DNA of 64,000 bases, from the NCBI GenBank assembly GCA_023079485.1, contig CM041086.1, forward strand, positions 17,802,401 to 17,866,400, written 5' to 3'. This document shows positions 51,358 through 63,938 of the stretch, one piece after another (the stretch's first letter is position 1; the number at the start of each line of letters is the position of its first letter). Made by a program: the position numbers and the translations under genes. The notes beneath the pieces are model-generated. The model saw only the letters and a list, made by a program, of their open reading frames with translations. It was not told the origin of the DNA and searched no databases. Origin of the DNA: Archilochus colubris. Its lineage: Eukaryota > Chordata > Aves > Apodiformes > Trochilidae.

Positions 51358-53346
51358 ACTGGCCAAAAAGGGCATTAAGGATGTGTGGAGCACAGCACAA
51401 GGCAGCAGAGCAAGCAGGTAGCTGCTGAAGACGGTGGTAACTCTGTGCGAACATCACTTCTTCCTTAAACTCCATTCACTTGAGGTCCTTGATAAGGAGT
51501 TTTGGCAGTCTGTGCAATCCTAAAGCAACAGCCAAAGCCTTCATCTTCCACCAGGATATAATATGCAGCAGCAAAAAGCGGGCATGTGTAAGGAAGCACT
51601 GGCATGTGAAATGTCTGACCTGCTCTGCAGAGCCAGTGTTGCAGCCTTCCAGCCCTGATGGACACCAGACTGGGTGACTGTAGGAGGGCAGGGCCATGCC
51701 ATGCTGGGAGTTGAGTGCCTCAGTGTGAAGTGGCATTATTCCATGTGCTGGGCCAGGAGTTCCATTTCTTGACAGAGGTGGCCATTACATCATTAATGAC
51801 GTTAGTAAGGTAAGGAAAGAGCACTGGGTAGGGACTTCCACATCAAAAAATAATTCAGCACCCCAAAGGGCAGGAAGCTGGTATGACAGATAAGTTGGGG
51901 TTGTCCAAGTCAGCAGTGCATCCACAATCAAGGGTGAGGCTGCTCAGCAGAGGATATTCACACTTTTCTCAGTGCTTTCATTCAGCTGCGTGCTGGGAAT
52001 AACCTCAAGAGTTTAGCCCCAAGTCTGCATCATCTTCAGGAAGGCGACAAAAGGACGGGCAGAACCAGGAGCCAAGAGGATGTTTGTTTAAGTGTCACTG
52101 AATTTTCTGGCAAACACATTCTCTTATTGCACCTATTGCACCACTACGAAGTCCCTGGCACACAAAGAGAAGTTAAGAGTTACTAGCTAACTGGAAACTT
52201 CACACAGTTTGTTAGGTATGTTTAGTGTTAGTATCTCTACACTGAGTCTATGTGTCTAGACCGGATTTCTTCCTGGCAACACTCAGTTAGGGAAATGCAG
52301 AGTTTCTTATTCCTTCCTCAGCTCAGCAAATGCCATTGGGTCAATGGGAACATGCCAAGTGTGATGGGGTGAATCAATCTCCTGTCCTTTTGAAATGGGG
52401 TTCTCTTTGCAAACACAGACAGGCAGAACTGCCTCCCTCTGACACCAGCTTCTTCCCCAGATAAATCCCAGGACGATTATACCCATGTCCCATCAGTTTT
52501 CACACTGACCACCAAAACCAGTCTGCTACAGAAAGGCCATAATCTCAGTCTCATGAGCATGACCAGTGCCACCAATGCCTGTTACAGAACTAACTTAGAT
52601 CAATCAAAAGCTCTGAGTCCTGCAGCAGTTTATGGAAAGGCCTCGGTTTTGTTGGTAAACTACCTAGAATTGCATCTGGCATTAGCTGTGATCATAGCTA
52701 AGAAAATGAACAGGTGAGGTGGGTGAAATGGTGTATCATCTGCCCTGCTAGCTTTATATTCTGACTGACATGACAAGGTGAACTGAAAAAAAAATGTACC
52801 TTGAGCAGATAGTCTAAGATTTGTAATCTCATTTGTTCCAGCACCTTCACAAAATCTGCGATTGAGTCACTGCTGATTAAGCAAGAAAGGTGAAGTTACA
52901 TAAACGTTCTCTTCTCTCCGTGGAGCCTTAGTATAAGAAAATATGAGCTCATTTAGCTGTTAATATATGCAAAGTCCTCAGCTTGGAAGAAATATATAAT
53001 TTTATCTAGTGCTTTCTAACATTTTAAGTGGGTAAAAGCTAGTGTTATAAAAACACTAATTTTCAGGAAGTTGGTCAAAATAAAAATTAAACTCTCCTCC
53101 AGAAGCTGGCTTGCTATGGTTCCCACAGACTATTTCAGGAAACTCCTCTGCTCTGAGGAACAACGTGGGGTGATCCACCTTAATTCCTTAGGGGTGGAAA
53201 CAAAAGCACCCAGCAACCTCTACAGTGCATTTCCAAATGACACCATGTAGGAACATGGGGAATGTTGATAACAGTTGGCCACACACAAGGAAGCCTGAAA
53301 TTCATCCAAAATCATGACTCTACCTTTAATTTTGGTGTGTTGACAG

Positions 53347-53558
53347 GGGAGCACCTTCTGTAAGCTGGCTTTTGAGGGGGAACCTGAAGGAAGACCCCCG
53401 GGTGCACATAAGCAATTGTTCCAATAACACAAGGCAAAGCTGCAGCATGCTTGTCATCAGGAAAGTCATAGCTAATGACACTGGTTACTTCACCTGCATT
53501 CACGATGACTTTCCAGATAATGAGGATCTCATGGCCAAGATTTATGTGTATGTTAAAG
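53347..53558 (+). CDS. VEGF receptor family, exon 3 (rest of Ig domain 1)
   Basis: This 212-base exon completes Arg54, encodes residues 55-124 and gives one base of codon 125. It carries most of domain 1. Trp61 lies eight residues after C53, the same spacing as in KDR. C78 and C86 form the extra domain-1 cysteine pair (KDR C-x5-C, FLT1 C-x7-C; here C-x7-C). A Lys-Val-Ile-Ala-Asn-Asp-Thr-Gly stretch precedes the closing Ig cysteine C104, where KDR has Lys-Val-Ile-Gly-Asn-Asp-Thr-Gly. The last strand is Ile-Tyr-Val-Tyr-Val-Lys, where KDR has Ile-Tyr-Val-Tyr-Val-Gln. Three N-glycosylation sequons are visible (N77, N80, N97). The donor is AAAG/GTAAGA, phase 1. This exon makes the family call firm. 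The best subfamily is kdr-like (VEGFR4), because bird KDR, FLT1 and FLT4 as I recall them differ clearly around residues 55-77. A divergent KDR copy is the main alternative. Confidence 0.93.
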
Positions 53559-56500
53559 GTAAGAATTCAACTTTTTTTTTTCTTTTCTTATGGCTTGTTG
53601 GTAACATACTTTGTGTTCAACTCTGGGATCTGTGCTAGGCAGAATAAGCAACCCAATTCAGACACTTTCACAAATCCCACCTCCCCAGTGGCCCAGAACT
53701 GGAGCAAGCACCAGCTCTGACATTTTGCTGGATATATCTGGATTTTCATGCCAGCTGAATTGACAGGGACACAGATGTGGGAACCAGAAATTACGTGTCT
53801 TGTTTGATTCCAGGACTTGAAAACCAGATTGCCCCATATAGTTGTGTGTTCCAAATAACTGATACACTGATTCCTTTAAGCCTCCTCTTCCCTTTTTTTC
53901 CTTTTAAGACTGAATGATTTTATCCTGAAGAGTTTTGCTGTCACAAAGGTTTTTCTCAAGATTCATCCTGAATATCCAAGTCCTCTCTTTCCCTTCTTCC
54001 CTAAGCATAAAACTTCTTGACAGCATTCTTTGTAATTCCTTTCTCTCCTACACATTTGCAAACTGCTTTGTCCTTCACTCAGTGACACATACTTAGCAAA
54101 GCTGGATGACTGCATTATACATATTTTATTGTAAAAAATGGCCCATTGCTCATTTTTGTCCTCTTTGAGCTGCCTCTCCCCCATATGTCAGAATCATTGA
54201 GTTCAGATTCAATCATAAAAGGAAGCAGAAACTTCAAAGGAGCATGGTCCTCGCTGATTATGTGAATATAACATACTAATACGAGGTTTTGTTAGAAGAA
54301 TATTCCCCAAAAACAGAGGTGGTTTTGGTTTTTTTTTCAAATCTACTTGACATATGCATTGCTAAACCACTGAATCATCTTGGATTCCCAGCTGAGACTG
54401 AGTAGTCAGATAAAGGAGCCGACTTTTAATATCTTGAATAGGGATGACATGAACTCCATTGACTCTGACTAACTATTCAGTTCCCACAAATGACAATGAA
54501 TCAATTCCACTTTCTAGTAAATGCTAAAATTCTTTGACTCTCCTTACTAAAACAAATGCCAGAGAGGCAATGAGTTTGTCTGCTCTTATTTGAACAGTTC
54601 AGAAAATTCATAATGATGTCCACCATCCCAAGGGAACTGTGATATATCCCCCCGGCTCAATTCCACAACTGCTCCACTAGATGAACACACCTGTTTGATT
54701 CATCTGGGTGACATTTTCCTATCTCTTTACATCTGTTGAAAATAGTCCCTTTCTATCCTTATCCTGATTGCCCAGCAAGTTTTCTTCTTATCGGAAAGTA
54801 GCTTTTTGGTGTTACTTGTTAGTTCCTGCAGTACTTTTTTTTCTTGCTTTCTATTTCCTTTTTCTGATTTTTTCTTGTTACTCCAAGCCCTGGTTGCTTT
54901 ATCCACCCCAGTTCTTGTGCTGAGCTGTTTCCTTTTCTCATTACACACTGCTTAGATGCCCCACATCTAATATTGTTAACCCAGCCCAATGCCCACGCTT
55001 CAGGAAACAGTGCACTGAAAACTCAATTCTTTGTCCTGATTCAGTGCCCTTGCTGGCTACCCAAGCCCTCATTACTCCATGGCAGGAGCACGTGCAGGAA
55101 ATGGTATGGATCTTTTGGGACCACCTGAGCGTTTTCCTTACGAAAATATCTCAAGCTATGAAATGCTTGCAGGGGATACACTTGGAACAGTGCTGGTCTA
55201 AAAAAACAACAGGATGTCCTCTTGCCTGAGTTTGCAGTGCCCAGGTTCCCCTGAAAGACACCACTAGATGGCTGTTTTCTCTAAATCACCCTCCAAGATT
55301 GTCCTCTGTGATTCAGTTTAGTTGAGTCATGTGTCCTCCCTACTCTAAAATCTCTAACTTGGACTACTATGCTTTAAAAGTTATTGAAGGAAAAGAGTAC
55401 AGAAGCTGAACCAGCTTGTGCTATGCACTCTATGGGTGAAGCAGTGAGAAAGGGAAGGCACTGGAGATCCCTCTGCTCCTAGTGAGGAGCCTTAGCAAGC
55501 CAGCAGCTTGGCCAGATTCTGGAAAGCTGGCAGGCTGTTTTGGAGACAAGAAAGCTGTTCTTCAGTGAGGGCTCTACAAATTGTGTAGCTAAGCAAGGCA
55601 TTCAGAATGTACCTATAATTTTCTTCAGTATCAAAACAAGCATTTTTATAAGGAAATTGGTCCAAGAGTACCTGGGCATCACTGAGAAACCCATCAGTTG
55701 TCTCCAAGTGAAGAAACTCACAGTTCCCTGTGAGTGCCAGAAAAGGGAGAGCTCCAAAAGACAACTCTCTGAACGTTATGTGGAAAGAGCAAGTGCTCAG
55801 CAGGGTGTTTATGAGACTGAACCAGGTGGAGTGAGAAAATGCTAAGCCAGGCTCTGAAAGCTAGAGATTTCTCTGAGATTACAAGCCATTATTGCCAAAA
55901 AAGGAAGAGGAATGGTATTTTTTTCCTTCATTCCTGGCCTGCTGCTTGACACTGAAATGAGAACATGACTGTATCGGAAGCCCTGCTTATTGGCTATTAT
56001 TTCCTGTGCTTGCTTCTGTTTTTACAGCCTCCCTGGTGGAGTTTCTAAGCTCTGTCAGACTCTGGCATGCAGCAGGTCTCCCACCCGGTGCAATTGAGCT
56101 GTGACCCCTGCACATCAGTCAGATCATAAGGGACCCAAAGGCAGCAGGGTCAGCCACCATGCCTCAGCTGTGCACTGACAGTCTGAAGGGAGGGAGGGAG
56201 AACTCTGATCTTAATCCTGAACAATTGGTCCCAAGGCTTTTTCTGCTTCCCGCTGCAGCTGCAAGTCCCAAGGATCATAATTAAAAATCAAGACAACCTC
56301 CTTCTCCTGTTGTGCATCTCTTTGCTGCAAATACGGCTCAGCTTAGGGCTGGAACGGAAGCAGTTGGGTGTTTTTAAAAGGAGTGGTTCAGCTTCATTGC
56401 AGCTCTGAGGGATGACCTCTGCAGCAAAACGTGGGGTCTGGTTGAACACAGTGCTGCAGTGCTGGCAGCCAAGCCACTCTCTGGTGGCTGCTGTCAGAGA

Positions 56501-57035
56501 ACATGGTGACTATGAGAAGTCTACCCTCAGTCCACAGAAGATGCTGTGTGTGCTGTCTGCTGAGCCAGTTCTGGATCAGTAGCAGTAAAGCCAAGTCTTC
56601 ACTGCAAACTCACTGCCCACGTAGGAGCCCACATCAGGAAACCTCACATGAAGGGCATTTCCATGGCAAGTCCTTCCAAAGCCAGCTAGCCAATGCCATT
56701 TGCTTCAATCTATCTCCTGCAATTGCCCTTCTCAACCAAATGGGTACTTCCCTGTGAGGAACACACTCATTTATTTCAATCTTTGAGATCCCTGTGTCAA
56801 ACAAAAGGGCAGGCTCCCTATTTTGTGTTAAAATATAGAGAGTCCTCTCTAGAATGTTCCCCAGGGTACACAGGAAATTTAACATGGCTTAGAAAAGAAG
56901 GAATAAAAGACAAATCAGGCAAAGTTTCCCTCCACCTTCCCAAAGGGCTATCCCAGGCCCCAGCCTAGACAGAAGTCAGGATTTGCAGCTCTCAGCTATT
57001 TGAAATACTGTTACTGTCAGCAAAGCAACTGTCTC

Positions 57036-57065
57036 AAAGTAAGCTAGTCCAAAGTAAGCTAGTCC
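57036..57065. repeat. Perfect 15-bp tandem duplication
   Basis: AAAGTAAGCTAGTCC is repeated head-to-tail exactly twice with no spacer, inside intron 3. Perfect identity suggests a recent replication-slippage event. Confidence 0.93.
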
Positions 57066-59220
57066 TCAGGGTATTAGTTTGAAGAGCTCTCTGTACCAGC
57101 TGAAATGCTGTCTCAGCTTTTGCAGTGCTTTCCCCTTGCAGTCCTTAACTCTGTGTAACAGGAAGGGATTTGCTACACCTTTTCTGTACCACTCTGTCAA
57201 AGCATCAGTAGGAAGGAGCAGGAGCTCAATTCTGTTTTGCTTCCCTCCAGCAGCAGCTTGTTTGACAGTTACTGTGTAACTGGAACTGGTCACATCTTGC
57301 CAGACAGTGTCCAAAAAAAGTTCATCTAAGTTGTCAGGCTGTGCTTTGATTCCTGTCCACACACACCAGTAGTATTGCTTTGACAGAACTGTAGGGCTAA
57401 AGGAAGCAATCTCCTCATCGCAGACATGGGGTGAGCAGCAACAGGCATTCTCTGTTATGTTTTATGCAGACCAGGGATGTTGTTCTGTTTCTTGAAATAA
57501 TTGTGGCCATGATAGGTCTGGTTCTCACATAACTACTTCAGAAACACAAGTTCCACATCCTCTGACCAAAATACTGCAATTGGCACAAAATGGTGTGTGT
57601 GAGCCCAATGAATCAGTGCTGGCTGCCACACAAGGGTCCAAGTTCTCTGGGGCAGAATCATCAAATTCTATTTGTGCCTTATGCGGTTCACTCTTTGAAC
57701 ACATAAATCAGTGAACATTTTAACAGTCTTTCCAGTCAGCAATTCAGCTGCTTGTGTTTCACCACCTCAGTGCTACTGTGAATTAGGAATGGAGCAGGCT
57801 TGAGGGAATGATTTGTTTCCATACATTGGTCTTCAACAGTGATGTTGTAGGAACACAGTGTAGTCAGAAGATGCCCTGCAGAGAATGCAAGTTCTGACTT
57901 CTTTTAAATTTCATATGGAAACCATGAAGCATGAGCTCTGCAGGGCTGAACCACAGTGCAGTCCTGCCAGGACTCCAGAGCACAAGAACTGGAAATCAGA
58001 TTTGAAGCAAGACAGTCTTTTATATGGGAGCACAAGTCCTGTTAAGGTTGTTCTGTAGGAAAAAGGGGGCTGCATGCAAGTAGCTTGTCCTGACAGAGCA
58101 TGCATCTCACTGCATGTCAGCTTTAGCAGCAAGGTGTCCCTTTAGAAGAGTAGGAGCTCTCCCGTGCTATTGCATAGGTGAGGTGGAACAAGTACTGCAT
58201 CAGGCTGGAGTGCAACATCAGCTACATTCTTTTCTTTATCTAACAGTACAGCCCAGAGATGTGACGCCCCATCTTCTTCAAACCTTACCCTCCAAGAGAA
58301 ATCTAAAGAGGATGGAAGTGCGTGAAAACACTCCTCCACATGAGATCATATTTTGGTTCTGATATTCTTTGAAGCTGATTTCTGCCTCCTTAATTCTCTT
58401 GACAGTTCACAGAGATAATCTGAATGTGAAAAGCAGAATACAGGGCCAGGGTGACAGCCCTGACTTGGGCTTTGGCTTGCCTTGCAGAAGATATTCCCGG
58501 TGAGAACAGAGTTGGAGCTGCATTTCTTCTTTAATGCTGGAGACACCGAGACAGCCACACTTGCTGCCAGACACTCAGCAAGCTGAGATAGGCAAATGCT
58601 GTCCTGTCTGCTCTGTGTGGAGCCCAGCAGATAAGCTGGCTGTCTCACACAGACTGGTGGAAGGGTCTGGCACCATGGGCTAGTTAACAGTGTTTAGAGC
58701 CAGATGATATGAGAATACAGGCTATGTCACTGTGCAGGACCCTCTCTGTTCTTCCTCAAGTGTTAGGGGCTGGATCCAAAGGAAAAGAAAGACACTTTCC
58801 ATTCTGAATCAAGACTTGAGTGTCTTCCAATCATATTCTAAAGAGTCACTTTTTAAGTGGAGAAACCTTCTAAGATACGATGATGAGTGAGCAGCATAAG
58901 CTTCTGGCACTAAGTCAGTGACAGGACTTGACATTCCATCAGGAAGAGGTAACAATCCCCCCCTTTTAGTGATAGTTTCAACATGAAAGCTTGGCAACAA
59001 AAAAACCCACACACACATTTCCTCCACTTCTTCCTTCCCATTTCTTATCCACTCAGTAGTTGCTGAGCCTTACCCAAGGTTTGCAGCTAATGTAGGAGAC
59101 CTGTTCTTAATGATGGGCCTTCAGGAAAAGATGGTGAATGCTTTCTACAAAGTCAATGACTGCCTAAAATCTAGTGTTCTTCTGACACTTGGGATATAAT
59201 TCCGGCCAAAGGATGAAGAA

Positions 59221-59308
59221 TTGTTGGGTTTGAGTTATTTTGGGGGTTTTGTGTGTGTGGTTTTTGGGGGTTTTTTGATTGGTTGGTTTGGTTTTGATTT
59301 TTTTTTTT
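59221..59308 (+). repeat. G/T-rich low-complexity tract
   Basis: Nearly 90 bases consist almost entirely of G and T on the plus strand, including GTGTGTGTGG, a G5 run and a final T11 run (59298-59308). The complementary strand has an artificial Lys/Thr/Pro-rich open frame here. It is low-complexity sequence with strong strand asymmetry. Confidence 0.8.
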
Positions 59309-62300
59309 AAATAAATCTTTCCACATTGGCTTTTATTTGTTTGGCAGTGAGAAGCATCTTGTTTCCACAAGTTCTGAATTAACACTTTAAAGTTGCGTTT
59401 TTCTCTACAAATATTCCTGTGTTTCTGACAGCAATCTCCAGAGGAAGAATGCATTTCATTTGACCAGAACAGAATGCTTCATGTTGACTCAGAATGGCTT
59501 CTGGGGGTTTTACAGTCACTTTTGTTTTTCCTGAAGAGAAAATATCCTGCTCTCTGTTTAATCCAAACATTCCCCCACCAATTCTTTTCACTGACCAGCC
59601 AAACTTAAGCTGAAGTCCCTTATTTTCAGAGATCCAGTTTCAAAACAAGTAACTTTATAGCAGTTACTCCTGTGCCTGCAAGAAACTTGGATGGGCTACC
59701 AGGAGGAATACAGTAAATTAGGCAACTTCCTTGTCAGGCTTTCTAAAATACTGTGATCCAAGTGCCACTTAACTAATAATGATCCTATTAATGTAAAGAA
59801 CATACTATAATCCTCCTCTCAGTGTTATTGACCTTGATGAACTTCATGGGGTTTGTGGCAAAACAATAATTTAAAGAACCTGTGAAACTGGCCAGGCTTC
59901 CCAGCTAAGGTATGACTGACTGAAGAAAATAAATAGTGAAGGCAAAAGAATTCTCTATAGCAGAAGCAAAGTCAGAAACAAAAAAAGAATGTTCAGGAAT
60001 TTCATGGACATGTACAGCCATGGATGACTGTCCTCAAAGGCCATTTAGTGCTTTTCATCTCTGTGGGATGATGGATGGTACGTGAAGGCAGAGGTGATGT
60101 TCTCTCCACAGCTTTAGATATGACACAAATATCATGAGACAAATTGCCATCATAGTGTATGAAATGAGCAGAAAGGAAAAGCAGCCAAAATCCTGCACAA
60201 AATCCTGTGTCTTAGGAAGATGTTTTGAAAACTCAGTCAGGTGACACAATGCAGTAAAGAGCTGTGGGAGAGAGCTGAAGTCTACAATGTGCTGAGGTCC
60301 CAGGGTGCAGTGCTGAGGGCTTTCAAGTCCCTCAGCTTCATCAGCTGGCAGGACAGGATCATGAGCCCTCTGGAGAACAGGATTCAACTGGCAAGTGAGC
60401 ATGACATAAATACAGGCTTCCATCACTTCCTGGTAGATAGTCACCTATATGGCAGATAACACTGAACAAAAGAACAGATGTCACTGGAAGGCAAAGGAGT
60501 CCCATATCTGTGTTTGCATGCTGTCACTGCAGAGGCCTGAAGAGGGAACTGCATGTTCCCCAGGCAACTGCTATTACACCACCAAGTTGAAAGAGACTCT
60601 CCCTAAGCTCATCTCAAGCAGCAATTAATCTCCTTCTAGATAGAAGAAGAATTTAAACATGAAGGGCTTCACTGAAGGCAAACAATGTTCTTGTAGGCAC
60701 TTGACCTTTGGGTTGCTTTTGTGCACGGCATGCTTGATTCTGCCTGGCTCTGTCCCTGTGCCTGGACCACAGGCCCCCTTCCCTGCTGCCTCTGCTTCCT
60801 TCGCTTTGCTGTTTGTGTTCCCTCTTGAGCTGTGCTGGGTAAACAGTAACACCCTGGCCTGGCTGCAGTTTCCTGCAAACTTCCACTGACCTGGAGAGCT
60901 AGACAGCCAGTCTGAGACCAAAGGGAAGGGGCCTTTCCCTTGCCTTGGAGCTGGTGCTGCAGCTGATAAGTCCCTAATGTGCTACAGCACTTGACTTTCT
61001 TCCCATATAATGAGCTCTGCAGCCCATGGTAAATTATTCTTTTTAATTATCCTAGGGGAATTGATGGGTGTTTCTTTATGAGTAAGACTGATAGGGCATA
61101 TTACCTTCCCAACTCATGAGGACCAGATGTGCCAAGCTAGAAGGAAATACCCTGTTTTCATAAAGTGCTTCTTCACAGAGAATTTTTCCCCCGAGTTCAG
61201 TGCTGGTAAGTGCAGAGAGGACACCACCTGCATTTCCCATGCCACAGCTCTCCAAATTTCAGCAGCGGAGTGCAATTGATTTACACCATCTGGAATTAGA
61301 GATCTTCCTTGAGGCTTAGGTTATCATTTTAAAAGAATAAGTGACCCTGTCCCTTTTGTTTCAAGAAGTTCTGCCTGAGAGACTTTTTTTACAAGGAGTT
61401 AGCTGATTGCTGATTAACGTAAGGTGGTGAACACATCTGTAAAGCTGGCAGTGACACTCCTGATGTTGCAGCAGATCATTTCTCCATGCCACAGTCAGTC
61501 TGAATACTTAGGAGTTTCATGAGGGATTCAGCTTTTTGTCTGCACAAAGCATAACAAAGGTATCAGCTGGCAGCTGATTAGTTCCCTATTCACTATTTAT
61601 TTGTCATTTTGTTAAGATCCAAAGCTGAGCCATTTTATATTTACTTATCTCTAAAGTGAACAGTTTAGCTGCCTGGAAAGTGCTCCTGCTTAGAGCATCT
61701 TCCCAATGCAAGTGGGGCTGGCTGGCTCCTGCTTTCTCAGAGCAGCTGGAGTGAAGCTCAAGCAGACTGCACGACACACAGAGGTTGGCCCTGTTACTCT
61801 GTGTGCTGGTATTCCTTAGTGTTTGGTATTTTTCCTTTTGCAGAGTTTTACAATTAGGGAGGAAAAATACCCCCTTGCCTCAATGATGTACCCAGTGTTA
61901 TTTAGTGCTTGACCTTCCCCTGCAACTGCTTTTTCCTTTCTTTCCAAGGTCAGTTTCCACTGATGACCAAAGTGTAGCCCTAACTTCATGTTTAACCTCT
62001 CATGTCTCTCATTTAACCTCTGCAACCAGCTGCCACACCAGCATCTTCACTTTAGGAATTTCTACACTGACCCACACAGGTATCCCACACCACTTCAAAG
62101 CTCCAATACTGCAGCCTGAAATAGGAAGGAAGAGAGGTAGACAGAGAACCCTCTTCAGACTAAGGCTATAAATTGGATAAAGCACGGAGATAACACAAAT
62201 TATAGCCACCTGCTTGCTGCACAGGGCTATAACAAACTTCCCTTATTGCACTAAAGAGAAAGACTCATAAAATATAAAACCTTTTTCTCTATTTTTTCAA

Positions 62301-63938
62301 ACCAGAGTGAGAATAATGCCCACGAGACCCAACATCTACCAGAGATTAACAATCACTTGCAGCTCAAGCCATCTTCTCCTTTCCCAGCCCAATTTTTACA
62401 ACCCAGAAACTGTCATTGCCTGTTGTTAATTGCACAGTGATTTTCAAACACTATCTGGATTTCCAACACTGACAGTAGAAGGGTAGATTTATATATTTTG
62501 GCTTCCCATTCAGAATATGTAATTCTAGCTACTGGCAAGACATATGGCTGCTCAGGTGCAGGCTGCTATTAAAAATCAATTAGGAATGAAATACAACTTC
62601 TGTCATATACACTGCAAAGTCAGGCTCCCTGTTTTGGTGTTCTGCAGTAGTTTAATATCACCAAGATGAGTATCTGTCCTATTTACAGCTACAAATGTAG
62701 ATGATTTTTAGGTCTACAGTGATTCTGAAAATTTGACAGAGGTCAGTCTTGGAGGCAGGGAGAGATGACAGAGGAGAAGGGGGTTAAACAATTATTTTGT
62801 TCCTTGAACAAGGAAATATTTTTGAGAAACTTTATTCCGCTTGACTCATTTTGGTCATTGCATAATTCAATCTTTTCTGTCATGTTAGGAATATTTAACT
62901 TTTGCTTAGATGCCTTCTTTTGATTTATATTACTTTTTTAAACAAACAGTACTATTCTGAAATTCTCTCTAAAAATATTGGCACAAATATATTTAAATTC
63001 AGTGTTTCCATCTTTTCAGTCAAAACAATTAGTTTAATCCAAAAATTTGATCCAGATTTATGAACAGTTTGGTATCAAGAAGCTCCTTTTTTTCACAGCA
63101 AGTTTCCTCTTGGCCTGTTGTCTTGTCCTGTCCCCTTGTCACACAGCACATTAGTTTCTCTGTTTTTCTCCACAAGACTACAAATAGATATGAATACACT
63201 TCTCTTGCCACTTAGTTCCACTCTCACTGTTTGTTGCAAATGCACAAATCCCTACCTTCTGTGCTTTTTCCTATGGGAAATAATCCAAGGATTTTCTTTT
63301 ATTAATATAGGGTCTTATTTTAAGTAGAAAGGCATTTCACCACTTGCATAAGTTTTAAAACTGGCTATAAAAATATCATCACACTTGATACCACCAAATA
63401 GCTGGAGAACAAGACTGCAGAGACATTAAGCAGCACTAACGCTCAGGGACAAACACTAAACACATTTTTTTAATGTGACTCTGCAGAAGAATTCAGCAGA
63501 TCTGTTGGGAAAGTGCAGGAGACACTGGACTGAGTATAAATATTTTCTATTAGTTTTAGGGACTAGAACAAGCTACAAAGTTGTGCTCCAGAGATCAGGT
63601 TTCTCAGCTCAGTGCTTGATTAGAACCAGTGCCTGCCTAACCAGGCAGTTGATGTGTATCTGAAACTTCCTAAACGTGGGGATATTACAGGTCTAATTTT
63701 TAAATTCCAATTAATGTCTCTCAGAAAATGTGTCTTGCACTGCCCTTACTCCAAGGAACACAGTGTTTATAGACCAACCCAGTCAGCATAAACCAATAGC
63801 ATGACATAAAAGGTGAGGTGAAATGCCATTATTAGAAATGATAGGCATCACCCAGATTTCTCCTCTTTTTGTTTTACTGCCTGATGTTCAGGCTGCCAAA
63901 CAGCTCCTTTTCCCCATCCATCTCTTGTCCTTGCACAG

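Larger units (their letters stand above)
49584..53346 (+). other. Intron 2 (3,763 bp), phase 2
   Basis: The intron runs from GTAAGG (49584) to GTTGACAG (acceptor AG at 53345-53346). It contains a 12-base TA run (49976-49987), an A/C-rich stretch near 50202-50258 and a 16-bp direct repeat (51311-51357). No coding exon with consistent splice sites was found inside it. Confidence 0.85.
53559..63938 (+). other. Intron 3 (about 10.4 kb), phase 1
   Basis: The intron runs from GTAAGA (53559) to the acceptor TTGCACAG (AG at 63937-63938), if the exon 4 call is right. The interval was searched in the forward frames for the conserved second-domain pattern (Pro-Phe-Val/Ile, then Ile/Val-Pro-Cys about 20 residues later) behind a phase-compatible acceptor. 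Only the site at 63939 fits phase, position and sequence. It contains a 15-bp tandem duplication (57036-57065), a G/T-rich tract (59221-59308) and several chance ORFs. Confidence 0.65.

Noticed and set aside
55045..55229. Acceptor-like TGATTCAG followed by long overlapping open frames
   Set aside because: Two overlapping frames are open over most of the stretch and neither has VEGFR domain-2 motifs or a usable donor.
55589..55825. Possible alternative exon 4 with Ile-Thr-Glu and Val-Pro-Cys motifs (Val-Pro-Cys at 55723-55731)
   Set aside because: The good acceptor nearby (TTTTCTTCAG, about 55626) gives the wrong phase after exon 3. The phase-compatible AG at 55588 has a poor pyrimidine tract. 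The sequence after the motif lacks the Pro-Asp-Gly, Trp-Asp and Gly-Phe pattern of domain 2. The site at 63939 fits better.
58247..58362. Strong acceptor (CTTTATCTAACAG) with a phase-compatible open frame
   Set aside because: The reading frame has no Ig-domain residues and no convincing donor before the stop.
59057..59202. Strong acceptor (after CTTATCCACTCAG) followed by a phase-compatible open frame of about 48 codons
   Set aside because: There is no Pro-Phe-Val near the start, no Pro-Cys motif, and no good donor before the stop. It is a chance acceptor.
60055..60459. Overlapping open frames on both strands (129 codons minus, 72 codons plus)
   Set aside because: No homologue recognised and no splice sites in a consistent frame. 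Overlap on opposite strands suggests chance.
61141..61205. Ile-Pro-Cys codons followed by a consensus donor (GTAAGTG)
   Set aside because: An in-frame TAG lies immediately upstream. Only two codons would precede Ile-Pro-Cys, and no acceptor of the right phase is present.
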